From the NCBI RefSeq assembly GCF_018446385.1, contig NC_055987.1, positions 29,394,202 through 29,458,201 on the forward strand: a stretch of DNA of 64,000 nt. Reading direction: 5' to 3'. The translations under genes and the position numbers were made by a program. Below, piece after piece: positions 22,419 through 33,496 of the stretch (within the stretch, counting starts at the first letter, position 1; each line of letters begins with the position of its first letter). The DNA is from Zingiber officinale (taxonomy: Eukaryota > Streptophyta > Magnoliopsida > Zingiberales > Zingiberaceae). The notes under the pieces were generated by a model. It was not told where the DNA came from. It worked only from the letters and a program-made list of their open reading frames with translations, and ran no database searches.

Positions 22419-23610
22419 ATGGACGAAGCTGGACGACCGCACGCGGTGATGCTCTCCACAGAGGAGCTCGACGCTTTGATCGAGACAAGGGCAGCTAAGC
22501 TTGTGGAACAGAGACAAAAGTCGCAAGCCGAGCGGATTGAGCAGCAAGCAACATCAGCATCAGGGGGCCGAGCGGAAGCACCTCATGCCACGATTCCGTT
22601 TCATCGGGCCCTATTCCGCACGCCTCCCGAAGCCGCAGCAGTGAATCGTGATCGAAGATCTTCATCAAATGAAATACCAACCCGAGACAACAAAAAATGC
22701 AAGGCCCCCCCGAGTGGATCAATCGGCAATTCTCAGAGGCCATTCTACGAGACCCTTTGCTAAAGCACTATGTGCCCCCGGCGATCGGTGAATACAATGG
22801 AACCACCGACCCGGACGATCATTTGGGTAAGTTCGACAACACGGCTACCCTTCATCAATACACAGATGGAGTGAAGTGTCGGGTTTTTCTAACCACCCTC
22901 TCGGGATCGGCTCAACGGTGGTTTCGGAGATTGCCGGATGGATCCATCGCAAGTTTCAAAGACTTCCGCACGGCCTTCCTCCACCATTTTGCAAGCAATC
23001 GGCGCTACCAGAAGACTAGCGTCAGCTTATTCGCCATCAAGCAAGAGCCCAGAGAGTCGCTCAGAGCTTATATCCAGCGATTCAACCAGGTGGCCATGGA
23101 CATTCAAACGGCCACCTCCGAGACAATGATGAACGCATTTACGCAAGGCCTCGTGGACGGGGACTTCTTCCGCTCGCTCATTCGGAAGCCGCCCCGAGAC
23201 TACGACCATATGCTACACCGGGCCAATGAATACATCAATGTGGAGGAAGCCCAAGTGGCCCGAAGGAAGGAAACTCCAACCGAGCGGGCGCCCATTGCCG
23301 AGCGGAAGCCGCATATTGCTCATCAGCCGCCCAGAGGACTGCGAGCTTAAGCAGCTCGCCCCCAGCAACATGCAAGATCCCACGCCATTCAAGAAGTGTC
23401 TGTCGAGCGGCCCAAACTTAAAAAGAAGGTATGGACCCCAATGTTTTGCTCATTTCACCGGACAGACACGCATAATACAAGAGACTGCCGAAGCCTTCCC
23501 TTGATCGCCCACCCCGTGCCCCGGGGTGGCCACCATCGCTCGCCATCATCCGACAGGCGACAGCGCCCCCGTGAAGCCGATCGGATGATATCCGACAGGT
23601 GACAAAGACA
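22419..23610 (+). pseudogene. Gag of the Tat-type element (frameshifted)
   Basis: The frame starts at 22419 (MDEAGRPHAVMLSTEELDAL) and would continue in the frame of 22697-23350. The two meet at a run of seven C (about 22706-22712), where a one-base shift is needed to reach PPEWINRQFSEAILRDPLLK. The core has TTDPDDHLGKFDN, LHQYTDGVKC, QRWFRRLP and LIRKPPRDYDHMLHRANEYI. A further frame change near 23350 leads to a zinc-finger-like CSFHRTDTHNTRDC typical of this gag family (23396-23602). Gag would package the RNA in virus-like particles, but this copy cannot make a full protein. Confidence 0.88.
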
Positions 23611-23865
23611 GACTCCCGAGCGGCACCATACTCCGAGGCGTGAAGATAATTCCCGTAAGTCTAGGGAGCAGCCTAGGTCATTCGCTCGGGAAGAAGAAAA
23701 TAGAAGTAACACTTCTCGAGGCGAAATCAACATCATTGCTGGGGGGCCGACCGGAGGCGACTCCAACCGAGCAAGAAAGGTGAGCGTCAAACAGCTTCAG
23801 ATCCATCGGTCGGATGTAGCCAAGAACAGGCGAGCGGCCCCGAAATCAGATTCGGGCCCAGGGAC

Positions 23866-24702
23866 TTGGAGGGAGTCGAAGTGCCGCATGACGACGCTCT
23901 CCTCATCAAAGCGGTAATAGCCAACTACACTATTCACCGCGTTTTCATTGATACAGGAAGCTCGGTCAATATCATATTCAAAAAGGCCTTCGACCAACTA
24001 CAAATTGATCGAGCCGAGCTGCTACCCATGACCACCCCCCTCTACGGGTTTACGGACAACGAAGTTCTGCCGGTCGGACAGATCCAGCTGGCTATTTCCT
24101 TGGGAGAAGAGCCACTCAGAAGGACGCAGACAGCAAACTTCGTCGTGGTTGACTCTCCTTCAACATACAACGTCATTCTGGGGCGACCGGCGCTCAGCGA
24201 GTTCCGAGCGGCAGTCTCCACCTTCCACCAGAAAATTAAGTTCCCGGTGGAAGATAAAGTGGGAGAAGTACGAGGAGACCAGCTGGCGGCTCGGCAATGC
24301 TACGTTGAGATGGTCCGAGCTGAAGCTAATTCTGCTCGGAAAGCGCCACGGATCGAGGTAAACGCTATAATCGAGAAATCACCCTCTTTGGTTTATGAAG
24401 ATAAAGAGGAAGTGCAGATTCACCCAATTCGATCGGAGGCCACCACATTCATTGCGGCCGATCTGGAGGCAAGTCAGAAAGAGGAAGTGATCAAATGCCT
24501 CCAGAGAAACTGTGATGTCTTCGTGTGGTCGACTCACAAGCTGCCCGGAATTTCACCGAGTATAGCGCAGCACGAGCTCCACGTCCGATCGGACGCTCGG
24601 CCGGTAAAGCAAAGGAAGAGGGACTTCAGCGCCGAACAAAATGTCATCATCCGAGCGGAGGTCGAGAGGCTTCTGGAGGCTGGCCACATACGCGAGGTCT
24701 AG
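23866..24702 (+). pseudogene. Protease and linker of pol (Tat-type), ends in a premature stop
   Basis: The open frame contains the aspartic protease active site as FIDTGSSVNIIF (about residues 27-38) and the conserved PSTYNVILGRPALSEF. It ends in TAG at 24700-24702, where the related sequence continues straight into reverse transcriptase in the same frame (FPSWLVNIVLVSKLGNKWR). A CAG-to-TAG change would explain it. The 306-bp linker duplicated in the element at 1-5849 is single here. Confidence 0.88.
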
Positions 24703-24717
24703 TTCCCGAGCTGGCTG

Positions 24718-25794
24718 GTGAACATTGTACTTGTCTCCAAGCTGGGCAACAAGTGGAGAGTATGCATCGATTTCCGAGATCTCAACAAAGCGTGCCCAAA
24801 GGATTTTTATCCTCTGCCCCGGATCGATCAACTGGTGGACTCCACAGCCGGCTGCGAGTTGATATGCATGCTCGACGCTTATCAGGGCTACCATCAAGTG
24901 CCGCTCGCCCGAGAAGATCAAGAGAAGGTTAGCTTCGTTACAGCCGACGGCACATACTGCTACAATGTGATGCCGTTCGGACTGAAGAACGCGGGGGCAA
25001 CCTACCAGCGCTTGATGAATAAAGTGTTCAAAGAGCAGATCGGACGGAATTTGGAAGTGTACGTGGATGATATTCTCATTAAGTCCGTCCGAGCGGCCGA
25101 TCTCTTGAAATATATGGAGGAGACTTTCCGAACGCTAAGGCAGTATGGAGTTAAGCTGAACCCTCAGAAGTGTCTGTTCGGAACAAAAGGCGGGCGTTTC
25201 TTGGGCTATATAGTGACCGAGTGGGGCATCGAGGCAAATCCCAGCAAGGTGAAAGCATTACAAGATATGCTGCCTCCAAGAAATCTGAGGGAAGTTCAGC
25301 TCTTGACCGGTCGGATAACAGCATTGCCCAGATTCATCTTGAAGACGACCGATCGGAGTCTCCCGTTTTTCAAAATCTTGCGCAAGGTCACCAAGTTTCA
25401 TTGGGATGAAGAATGTGATCGGGCTTTCAAAGAGCTGAAGGCATATCTAAACTCTCTGCCTATGCTAGCCAAGCTAGCTGTGGGTGAGCCGCTCTGTATT
25501 TACTTATCTTCGACCGAGCAAGCAGTAGGCTCAGCATTAGTGAGGGCGAGCGGAGAAGAACCCGTGTATTTCTTAAGTCATATTTTAAAGGACGCAGAAT
25601 CTCGCTACACTGGGCTCGAGAAGCTGGCTTTTGCTCTGGTCATCGCCGCTCGGCGCCTCCGTCCCTATTTTTTGGCTCATACTATCATCGTCCGGACGAA
25701 TAGCCCATTGGGAAGAGTGCTATTGAATCCAGAAGCGTCCGGACGGTTCATCAAATGGACAACGGAGTTAAGCGAATTCGACATTCAGTATTAA
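24718..25794 (+). pseudogene. Reverse transcriptase of the Tat-type element
   Basis: Contains the fingers and palm motifs WRVCIDFRDLNKACPKDFYP, CMLDAYQGYHQVPL, MPFGLKNAGATYQRLMNKVF and the catalytic YVDDILIKS, then thumb and connection parts to FDIQY. It is in the same frame as the protease piece, separated by the TAG at 24700. It ends with TAA at 25792-25794, and RNase H continues in the same frame after it. The domain itself looks undamaged in sequence. Confidence 0.92.
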
Positions 25795-25821
25795 CCCTGT
25801 TCGGCAATAAAGGCACAGTCC

Positions 25822-26214
25822 TTGGCAGATTTTGTCACAGAAGTGCAAAGGCCAGAGCCCGAAGCTATGTGGAAAATATTTGTGGACGGATCGTCCACTC
25901 GGCTCAGAAGCAGGATTGGCGTGTTATTATTCTCTCCTCAAGAAGAAAGGATGCACTTATCCGTCCGGCTGGATTACAGAGCCACGAATAATGAAGCGGA
26001 GTATGAGGCGCTCATAGCCGGCTTGCAAGCCGCCCGGCATGTAGGGGCCGGGCGGGTGACGCTCCATTCAGATTCTCAGCTGGCCGCTCAGCAGCTCTCT
26101 GGCACTTTTGAGATTAACAACGCTCGGCTCAAACTCTATGCTGAAGCCTTCGAAAAGCTCAAGGCAAATTTCAGAGAAGTTATTATCCAAAAGATACCCC
26201 GAGCGGAAAACTAG
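25822..26214 (+). pseudogene. Archaeal-type RNase H of the Tat-type element
   Basis: Starts in ADFVTEVQ and contains IFVDGSSTRLRSRIGVLL, RATNNEAEYEALIAGLQAA and LHSDSQLAAQQLSG, with the acidic residues of an RNase H fold (VDG, NEAEYE, SDS). This additional or archaeal-type RNase H is the mark of Tat elements. It ends in TAG at 26212-26214 within PRAEN, where the family continues with QAADELAKLAS in the same frame. A second TAG occurs at about 26266. Confidence 0.88.
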
Positions 26215-26289
26215 GCAGCAGATGAGTTAGCCAAACTAGCAAGTTCAATAACGTCGGTCGTCATATAGCAGCCAATTGAACAAGTATCT

Positions 26290-27564
26290 TTGGTGGCACA
26301 CGTCAACCGGATGGAGGGCCTCACGTTTCCGAGCGATTGGCGGACAATCATCATAGAGTTTCTGCGCTCAGGTGCAACACCATCTGATCGGGAAACAACC
26401 CAGCAATTAAGGAGGAGAGCCGGTCGGTTCACACTCATTGGAGACCAACTCTACAAGAAAGCTTTCTCCCGCCCGCTTTTGAAATGCGTGAGCTCGGAAG
26501 ACACAGCGTACATCCTCCAAGAATTGCATCAAGGATCGTGCAGAGGACATCCGGGCGGACGATCGCTGGCTAAGAAGATCCTGCTGGCCGGATACTTTTG
26601 GCCAACCCTGCAAGCAGACGCCGCTCGGACCGCCGCGACGTGCCTTTCCTGCCAGAAGTATCACAACTTCTCCCACCGACCGGCGGAGGAAATGAAAGCA
26701 GCTACCGTATCATGTCCGTTCGACCAGTGGGGAATGGATATTGTGGGTCCATTTCCTATGGCGACCGGTCAGCGGAAGTTCCTACTGGTGGCAGTCGACT
26801 ATTTTTCCAAATGGGTGGAGGCCGAGCCGCTAGCCGAGATCACCGAGCAGATGGTCAAAAAATTCATTTGGCAGCATATAATCTGTCGGTTCGGCATCCC
26901 TCGCCGGCTGGTATCTAATAACGGACGACAGTTCGTCGGGAAGCAGCTCGAAGACTGGTGCAAAAGTTATGGCATTGAAGAGCACTTTACTTCCGTGGCG
27001 TATCCCCAAAGCAACGGCCAAGCGGAAGTAACCAACAGAGAAATCCTTAGAATTCTTCGAGCTCGACTGGACCACGTGGGAGGAAGCTGGGTGGACGAGC
27101 TGTCGGGCGTCTTATGGGCCATCCGCACAACCCCAAAGGAAGGAACGGGCGTTACGCCATTTCATTTGGTGTACGGCGGTGAGGCAGTTATCCCGATTGA
27201 AGTCGGCATCGAGTCCGTCCGGATCCAGAATTATGACGAGGACAACGCCGAGCGGAGAAACATGGAGTTGGACTTGATCGATGAACATCGAGACAAGGCG
27301 GTCGTCCGGCTGATGGCGTACCGGCAGCGAATGAAGCAAAACTACAACCGGCGCGTAATCCCCAGAGCATTCCAAGTTTGCGACCTTGTCTGGAAGAAAG
27401 TAAAGCCGGTAGGCGACGTTGGCAAACTGGAGGCTCCTTGGGCGGGCCCCTTCAAAGTCATCGAAAAGCTCCGCTCGGGTGCTTATTATCTAGAGGATGA
27501 AGATGGACGGCGGCTGGACCGACCGTGGAGCGTGAATTATCTCCAGCCATACCGAGCTGGGTGA
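26290..27564 (+). pseudogene. Integrase of the Tat-type element with a changed catalytic residue
   Basis: 424 codons with an HHCC zinc domain (HQGSCRGHPGG and CLSCQKY), the catalytic core WGMDIVGPFP, then VSNNGRQF, SVAYPQSNGQAEVTNREI, and the C-terminal chromatin/DNA-binding part ending in RPWSVNYLQPYRAG. Gypsy integrases have SDNG at the second catalytic Asp; here it is SNNG, consistent with a GAC-to-AAC change, so strand transfer should be dead. It lacks an obvious chromodomain, as expected for Tat. The open frame is otherwise intact. Confidence 0.9.
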
Positions 27565-27578
27565 GAGGTGCGCTGTTG

Positions 27579-27582
<4 letters not shown>

Positions 27583-27611
<29 letters not shown>
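27583..27611. repeat. (TA)n microsatellite after the integrase
   Basis: About 14 TA units between the integrase stop and the minisatellite. Confidence 0.95.
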
Positions 27612-27614
<3 letters not shown>

Positions 27615-27705
27615 TTGGTCGCCCATGTCCTTGTAATGCAGGAAGCAAAATGATAAAAGATAGCAAATATCTTCGCCGAACGGCGGTGTTAAAATTAGCC
27701 TTAAA

Positions 27706-28735
27706 GGGCGTCGAGCTCCGACGTTAAAAATCGAGAGTCGAGCCGGCGACTATAAACCCTCAGAGCGGAAGACCGTCGAGCTTCGACGTTAAATATCGAG
27801 AGTCGAGCCGGCGACTATAAACCCTCCAAGCGGAAGACCGTCGAGCTCCGACGTTAAAAATCGAGAGTCGAGCCGGCGACTATAAACCCTCCGAGCGGAA
27901 GACCGTCGAGCTCCGACGTTAAAAATCGAGAGTCGAGCCGGCGACTATAAACTCTCCGAGCGGAAGACCGTCGAGCTCCGACGTTAAAAATCGAGAGTCG
28001 AGCTGGCGACTATAAACCCTCCTAGCGGAAGACCGTCGAGCGTCGACGTTAAATATCGAGAGTCGAGCCGGCGACTATAAACCCTCCGAGCGGAAGACCG
28101 TCGAGCCCGACGTTAAAATCGAGAGTCAGCGGCGACTATAAACCCTCCGAGCGAAGACCGTCAAGCTCCGACGTTAAAATCGAGAGTCGAGCCGGCGATT
28201 ATAAACCTCCGAGCGGAAGACCATCGAGCTCCGACGTTAAAATCGATAGTCGAGCCGCGACTATAAACCCTCCGAGAGGAAGACCGCCGAGCTCCGACGT
28301 TAAAATCGAGAGTCGAGCCGCGACTATAAACCCTCCGAGCGGAAGACCATCGAGCTCGCGTTAAAAATCGAGAGTCAAGCGGCGACTATAAACCCTCCGA
28401 AGGGAAGACCGTCGAGCTCCGGCGTTAAAATCGAGAGTCGAGCCGGCGACTATAAACCCTCCGAGCGGAAGACCGTCGAGCTCCGACGTTAAATATCGAC
28501 AGTCGAGCCGGCGACTATAAACCCTCTGAGCGGAAGACCGTCGAGCTCCGACGTTAAAAGTCGAGAGTCGAGCCGGCGACTATAAATCCTCCGAGCGAAA
28601 GACCGTCGAGCTCCGACGTTAAATATCGAGAGTCGAGCCGACGACTATAAACCCTCCGAGTGGAAGACCGTCGAGCGCCGACGTTAAATATCGAGAGTCG
28701 AGCCGGCGACTATAAACCCTCCGAGCGGAAGAAGG
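27706..28735. repeat. 65-bp minisatellite in the 3' region of the Tat-type element
   Basis: About 16 tandem copies of a 65-bp unit containing GACCGTCGAGCTCCGACG and GAGCCGGCGACTATAAACCC. Starts spaced exactly 65 bases are at 27771, 27836, 27901, 27966, 28031 and 28096; later copies have lost single bases. Variants ATATCGAG and AAAATCGAG alternate between units. Confidence 0.95.
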
Positions 28736-29086
28736 CAATAAAGAAATGTGAACAAGTACCCAAAGTTACTCGCCGTCAATATCGTGCAACCACCTACATG
28801 TTCCGCTCGGCCAAGAACCCAAAGGTACTTCATCAACATCCAGCGAATAACCTCTTCTGTCGAAGCAGGACATATTCGGCCGAGCGGAAAGGTTCCGCAA
28901 AATACTTCGTCAAAATCCCTTTCAAACACAAGAGAGGTGTGATAATAGGCGAGCGGACAGCACACATATCGACTAACAAAAGGACAAATCAAGCAAAAGG
29001 ATGTCATATTAAAGGAACTAAGGCCGAGCAGCCAAATTACAAAATGTGACAGTTTTAAGCCGAACGGCAGAATTACATATAGACTC

Positions 29087-31330
29087 CTATTCTATATAAT
29101 CATAAAGCGTCGTCGGGATGTTGTTGAGAAGTGTCGCCTGGTCCTTAGCCAGGATGACGGCGGACTCGGAAAGTTGCCCCTTGGACTTCAAGTATTCCGT
29201 CGTGGCATTCATGGCAAGCTCGAAGGCCATGTACATCCGCTTGCAGACCTTCTCCAAAAATTCGACTGAACGGATGTATGTCTGTTTCAGGGCAGTGACC
29301 CGGCTCGGTTCGGCCTCCTGATATTCTTTAAAGGCCGCTCGGGAAGCATCGGTGGCTGCCTTGTGTTCTTGTAAAGCAGCCTCGAGCTTTGCCACCTCGT
29401 CCGTTCGGGCAACCTTCTCGTTGGATAGCTGGTCCATCAGCTCTTTAACCTTCTCCTCCAAGCTCCGAGCCTCAACATTCTTCTTCTACAGGTCGGAGAT
29501 AGCCGTGTTCTTCCGCTCGGTCGCCAGGCTTATCTTGCGATCTAGAGATTTATTCACGCGCTCGAGCTCAGCCAAAGCGTGGGCCTGATCGGCCGTCTTC
29601 TTCTGCTCGGCCTCCAGTAAATCTTGAGCCTTCTTGAGCTCTTTCTGCAGCTCAGTGTAAGAAGGGCCTTGAGAGCTGGACGGACCGCCTGCAGCCTTCA
29701 GTTTTCTTAATTCTTCGTCCACCATCGCCAGGCGGTTGGAGACAGCTATCTCTTCTACCCATCTCTGCAAATAACAAAATCATTAATAGACCGATCGGAA
29801 ATATCGCATAAAAGGCCTAAAAGAAAATACACTTACCCCGGTGGCCTCTTGCATGTGGCTGTTGGCCAAATTGCGAAGGGGGATCATCGCGACGCACGCC
29901 CGAGCGTCGGCCCACATCTCGGCTAGGGGCCCCTTCAGAGTGATTGTGTGCTCAAGCGCAGTTGGCCGCTCGGACTCGGGTAAAATCTCCTCGGTGGGGA
30001 GATGCAGGGTGACCCTAACAGTGCGGCCATGACCGGGGGTCGTCCGAGCGGAAGAGGGAAGAGGATCGGAGGCCGGCGCTGAAAATTAGGATAAAATTGT
30101 TGAACGCTGGACTCGGCGGGAAGCGGGCGGAAGGACGCTGACGGGAACGGCCTCAAGAGGGTCTGCCGGCGCGTCCAATTGAGACGGGGTCCGGTCGGAC
30201 GAAATAGCTTCGACCTCTGGAGCCTTGCCGCGAGCGCTTGCCGTGACCCGGGCGGACGGCTGAACCGCGGACGTGGCTGACCGAAGGGGAGTCTCCACTC
30301 GACGCCTCTTTTGTTGGAGAGGCCGCTCTTCCTCCGGAGCGGAGCCTTCGCCCCAAGCGGAAGGCTCTTGGCTAACACTTGCGCCAGCCGCTTGCTCTGG
30401 GAGAGAAGCCTGAGCGGCCGACTCCCCAGCGTTTGTCCCGCTCTCTTCTTCATTAGAGCCGACCGGCTGGATGCCGAGCGTCTCCATTTCTTTGGCCGCC
30501 GCGGCTTCGAGCGCCGCCGCCTTTCTCTTCAAGATGCCAGTCATCACCGACTCCATGACGATGTTCGCTGCAAAGGAAAACATAGAAAATCAGTTAGCAA
30601 TTAAAATGAATTCACCAAGTAAAAGTCTTACCGAAGCCGCTCGGGAGTGGGGTTCTGATCGAACTCAAGTCGAATATGTACATAACCCCTTCTGGAAGGA
30701 ATTTGTTGATGTCAACCCGTAGACCGGCCAGCATGTTGGCGGCGTGGAGATAATCCGGTCGGGTCTTGAACTTTTTGAGCTCTAGGGAGAGAGGATTGTC
30801 GACCTGCCATTGAGTTCGGAAGGGAGCCCGCTCGAGAAGGCGAATATAAAAATAGAATTCCTTCCAATGCTTATTGGAAGAAGGTAGTTTATTGAAGAAG
30901 ACCAAGTCGGGCCGAGCCTGGAACATGTAAGTGCCCGGCTCGGATTGTTTGGGGTAATAGAAGTAATAGAAGACCTCCGGGCGGAGGGGAATGTTATGGA
31001 TCTTGAATAAGACAACAACGCCCCGCATAGGAGGCGGAAGGTATTGGGAACTAGACTTCCGAGCGGAATGCTGAAAAAGTTGCAAACTTCCACAAAGAAG
31101 GGATGAATGGGAAATCGCAGACCGGCTGTGAACTGGTTGCGGAAAACACAAAAAGCTCCACGCGGCGGTTTGTTTGGCCGAGCGGAATCGGTGGGTAGGA
31201 TGATTTCAAGGTCAGAGGGGATGTCAAAACTATTAATCAGATTATCGGTGTTGCGCCGATCAAAGCGCGACTCCATGGTAGTGTACCATGGGCCGAGGGT
31301 TTGGTCTTGGGACTGAGAGGAATGGGCCAT
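29087..31330 (-). pseudogene. Antisense spliced gene in the 3' region of the Tat-type element
   Basis: Three exons on the minus strand: 30632-31330 (start MAHSSQSQDQTLGPW), 29837-30567 and 29087-29764. Donors GTAAG and acceptors TTTGCAG/TTTGCAG are canonical. A TATA box for this strand (CCCTATAAAAG) lies at about 31604-31615. Exon 1 encodes a globular part with FYFYIRLLERAPF, seen in putative plant transposon proteins; exon 2 is Ala/Glu/Arg-rich with a basic patch; exon 3 is a long coiled coil (ELQKELKKAQDLLEAEQKK). Exon 1 needs a frame change near 31060-31150 and exon 3 has a stop at about 29486, so this copy is broken. Antisense ORFs at this place are known in Tat elements; their function is not known to me. 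Confidence 0.7.
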
Positions 31331-31603
31331 TGTCCGAACGGACGGAATCAAAAAAGGCAAAGAAAGGTAACAAGAAGATGGCAACGAAACAGTACTTCGA
31401 GGGCGAAAACTTGGGAAAGAAATGCAAAGAAAACCCTAGAACCAAAGAGAGAAAGAAGAAGAACCTTACAACGAAGAGGGGGATCGAGGGAAGAGCACCG
31501 GATATCGCCGGAAACGGAAGCGCAAGATCGCCGGAAGTCTGGAACGCAAGAGGAATCGGGAGGCACACGACAGCAGAAGTGAGGCGAAGGAAAGAAAACG
31601 AAG

Positions 31604-31615
31604 CTTTTATAGGGT
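31604..31615 (-). promoter_or_regulatory. TATA box of the antisense gene
   Basis: The minus strand reads ACCCTATAAAAG about 275 bases upstream of the antisense start codon, so the antisense transcript would not depend on the LTR. Confidence 0.5.
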
Positions 31616-31959
31616 GGAGCCCGAGCGGCCTCCACCGTTGGATCCAGGTCGCGAGAATCGGAGCACACATCGTGTCGTTCATTTCGAACCGCCTCGATCC
31701 CGTCAGAACACCACACCGCCGCCGTACGATGACGGCAGCACCGCCACATGGCATTCAACCACTGGAACGCATTTAATGAGCGCGTGCTAGACCTTAATGA
31801 TGGAGATTGGTGGAAAATTCGAAGAGATGCTGAGGAAGGTTGGCGTTGACTGGCGTTTTAGCTGCCCCCTTGTTTTCGAGCGGATGGTATTTGCAGGACG
31901 CCGCTCGGCTCAACTGATGGTCCAGTCAGTCGGACTAATCGCCTCCTTCGACTAGACCT

Positions 31960-31973
31960 AAAGGGGAGGCAAG
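31960..31973 (+). other. Polypurine tract of the Tat-type element
   Basis: AAAGGGGAGGCAAG ends directly at the 3' LTR, where plus-strand DNA synthesis is primed in such elements. Confidence 0.8.
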
Positions 31974-32765
31974 TGATCCGGCGGTAAGAACAGGGGACCC
32001 CCGTTCCGGGAAGTCAACGTCACGTGGAAGTCAAAAGGTCAATTGGCCGATCGGACAAGGGTGGACTGACCGGCCGACCGGGTTCTAAACAGAAGTAAAG
32101 GCACCCGACGAGGAGTCAGGGTTCCGACGCTCATGTTGAACAGGGTCGTATGGCCGAGCGGGTGGCCCGCTCGGCCGAAGGCATAATATAGCAATACTGC
32201 GAACAGTCTCCACAGAGCACACTACCGGGAATCTCCTAAGTGGACCAGCACATATGACCGGCCGGACGCAAGGGGACTGCCGACCGGCCGGACACTCGGC
32301 ATGGAGTAAGAAGAGACAAAAGGACAAGGAAACATCTTCTGACAGCGGGTATGGCCAACGAGCAGGCCATACGCAGGATCTTATGACAGAGGGTTCCGCT
32401 GTCCCATCAGAGACGTGCTCGGACTGTAGCAGTATGGTGTCATGTAAGCTTTTCTGACAAGCCCATATTGAGGTATGGGTTGAGGACACGTATTCGCCTC
32501 GGTATGTGTGCGTGAGCCCCTTCCCAGCTCTATATAAAAGGTCTCACACTTCACCGGAGGTACGCATTCTACGATATTCGGAGTCACTTCTTTGTTGTCC
32601 ACTTGCCTGACTTGAGCGTCGGAGGGTCGTCGCCGGGAACCCCTTCCCGGCCCGACTTCTTTGCAGGTTCGTCGGAGCTCCGTGTGACCGGTCGGAGATC
32701 TACGTCAGCAACGCGGAGAGCGCCACGTGCCCAGCGTCCGTTGATTCAGCGTTCGGACAGGATCA
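31974..32765 (+). repeat. 3' LTR of the Tat-type element
   Basis: 792 bp, same length as the 5' LTR, starting TGATCCGGCGGTAAG and ending GGATCA. It is followed by the target duplication ACATG. Confidence 0.95.
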
Positions 32766-33343
32766 ACATGCATGTGCATGCATGTAATTAATATACATAT
32801 CTGATATTACTAAAATGCCCCTGTATATGCATGCATGTATGCATTCTAGCTAGCCAGATTCTGACCATTTAGCACTATCCATATATATATATAGAAGCTC
32901 CCCTGCTACACGTTCCGTATGTTTTGATATGACGCGCATCAAAATTAGTACTGGATCGATCCAGCGGGACTGAATCGATCAGTGGATCGATTCAGCCTCG
33001 ATTCATCTTTTAGCGCCTGCTGAATCGATCCGATTCAGCCCCACTTCGTCTTCTCATGTCTGATGAATCGATCCATTGATTGATCTAACGGGACTGAATC
33101 GATCAATGGATTGATTCAACCTCGTTTGTTTTCTCGCGCCCGTTGTGCCAGTCGCGTCCTCCCACCGTCGGAGGCCTTCGGCGGCCTATCCCCGAACTTT
33201 ACTATAATCGGAGGGAAAGGTAAACCCAAGAGGTTTCGGCATCCAGCGGGGCTGAAGCCCCGCTTCATCTTCTCATGTCTGCTGGATCGATCCACTGATC
33301 GGATCCAGCGAGGCTGAAATCCTGTTTCATCTTCTCATGTTTG
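32766..33343. repeat. Region of diverged GAATCGATCCA-type repeats
   Basis: After the target duplication, about 32945-33343 contains four or more imperfect units with motifs such as ACTGAATCGATCAGTGGATC, CAGCCTCG and TTCATCTTCTCATGTCTG, spaced by about 70-110 bases. Many motifs are near-palindromic (GGATCGATCC). No coding frame is convincing; 33111-33317 is open only by chance. Confidence 0.6.
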
Positions 33344-33404
33344 TTGGATTGATCTATTAATTGATTCATCGTACCAATCCATACGAATATGTGCCATAGA
33401 GTAA

Positions 33405-33436
<32 letters not shown>

Positions 33437-33496
33437 TGGATTGATCTATTAATTGATTCATCGTACCAATCCATACGAATATGTGCCATAGAGTAA

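Larger units (their letters stand above)
21582..32765 (+). mobile_element. Complete Tat-type Ty3/gypsy retrotransposon, 11.2 kb
   Basis: Two LTRs of equal length (792 bp; 21582-22373 and 31974-32765) with ends TGATCC/GGATCA are flanked by target duplications ACATG at 21577-21581 and 32766-32770. Inside, in order: primer site, gag, protease, reverse transcriptase, archaeal-type RNase H, integrase, a (TA)n tract, a 65-bp minisatellite, an antisense spliced gene, and a purine tract AAAGGGGAGGCAAG before the 3' LTR. RNase H of this type and a long 3' region with an antisense ORF are known in Tat elements such as Grande and Retand. By eye the LTRs differ at roughly 33 of 792 positions, mostly transitions. 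It is inactive: several stops, a frameshift and a changed integrase catalytic residue. Confidence 0.95.

Noticed and set aside
27706-28735. CRISPR-like array
   Set aside because: The regular 65-bp units have no unique spacers; it is a plain minisatellite in a plant retrotransposon.
28660-29049. 129-codon plus-strand frame after the minisatellite
   Set aside because: Begins inside the 65-bp repeats and has no domain; it lies in the non-coding 3' region of the gypsy element.
31288-31776. Plus-strand frame of 162 codons, Lys/Arg-rich
   Set aside because: It is the complement of the first exon and leader of the antisense gene, with no conserved motif.
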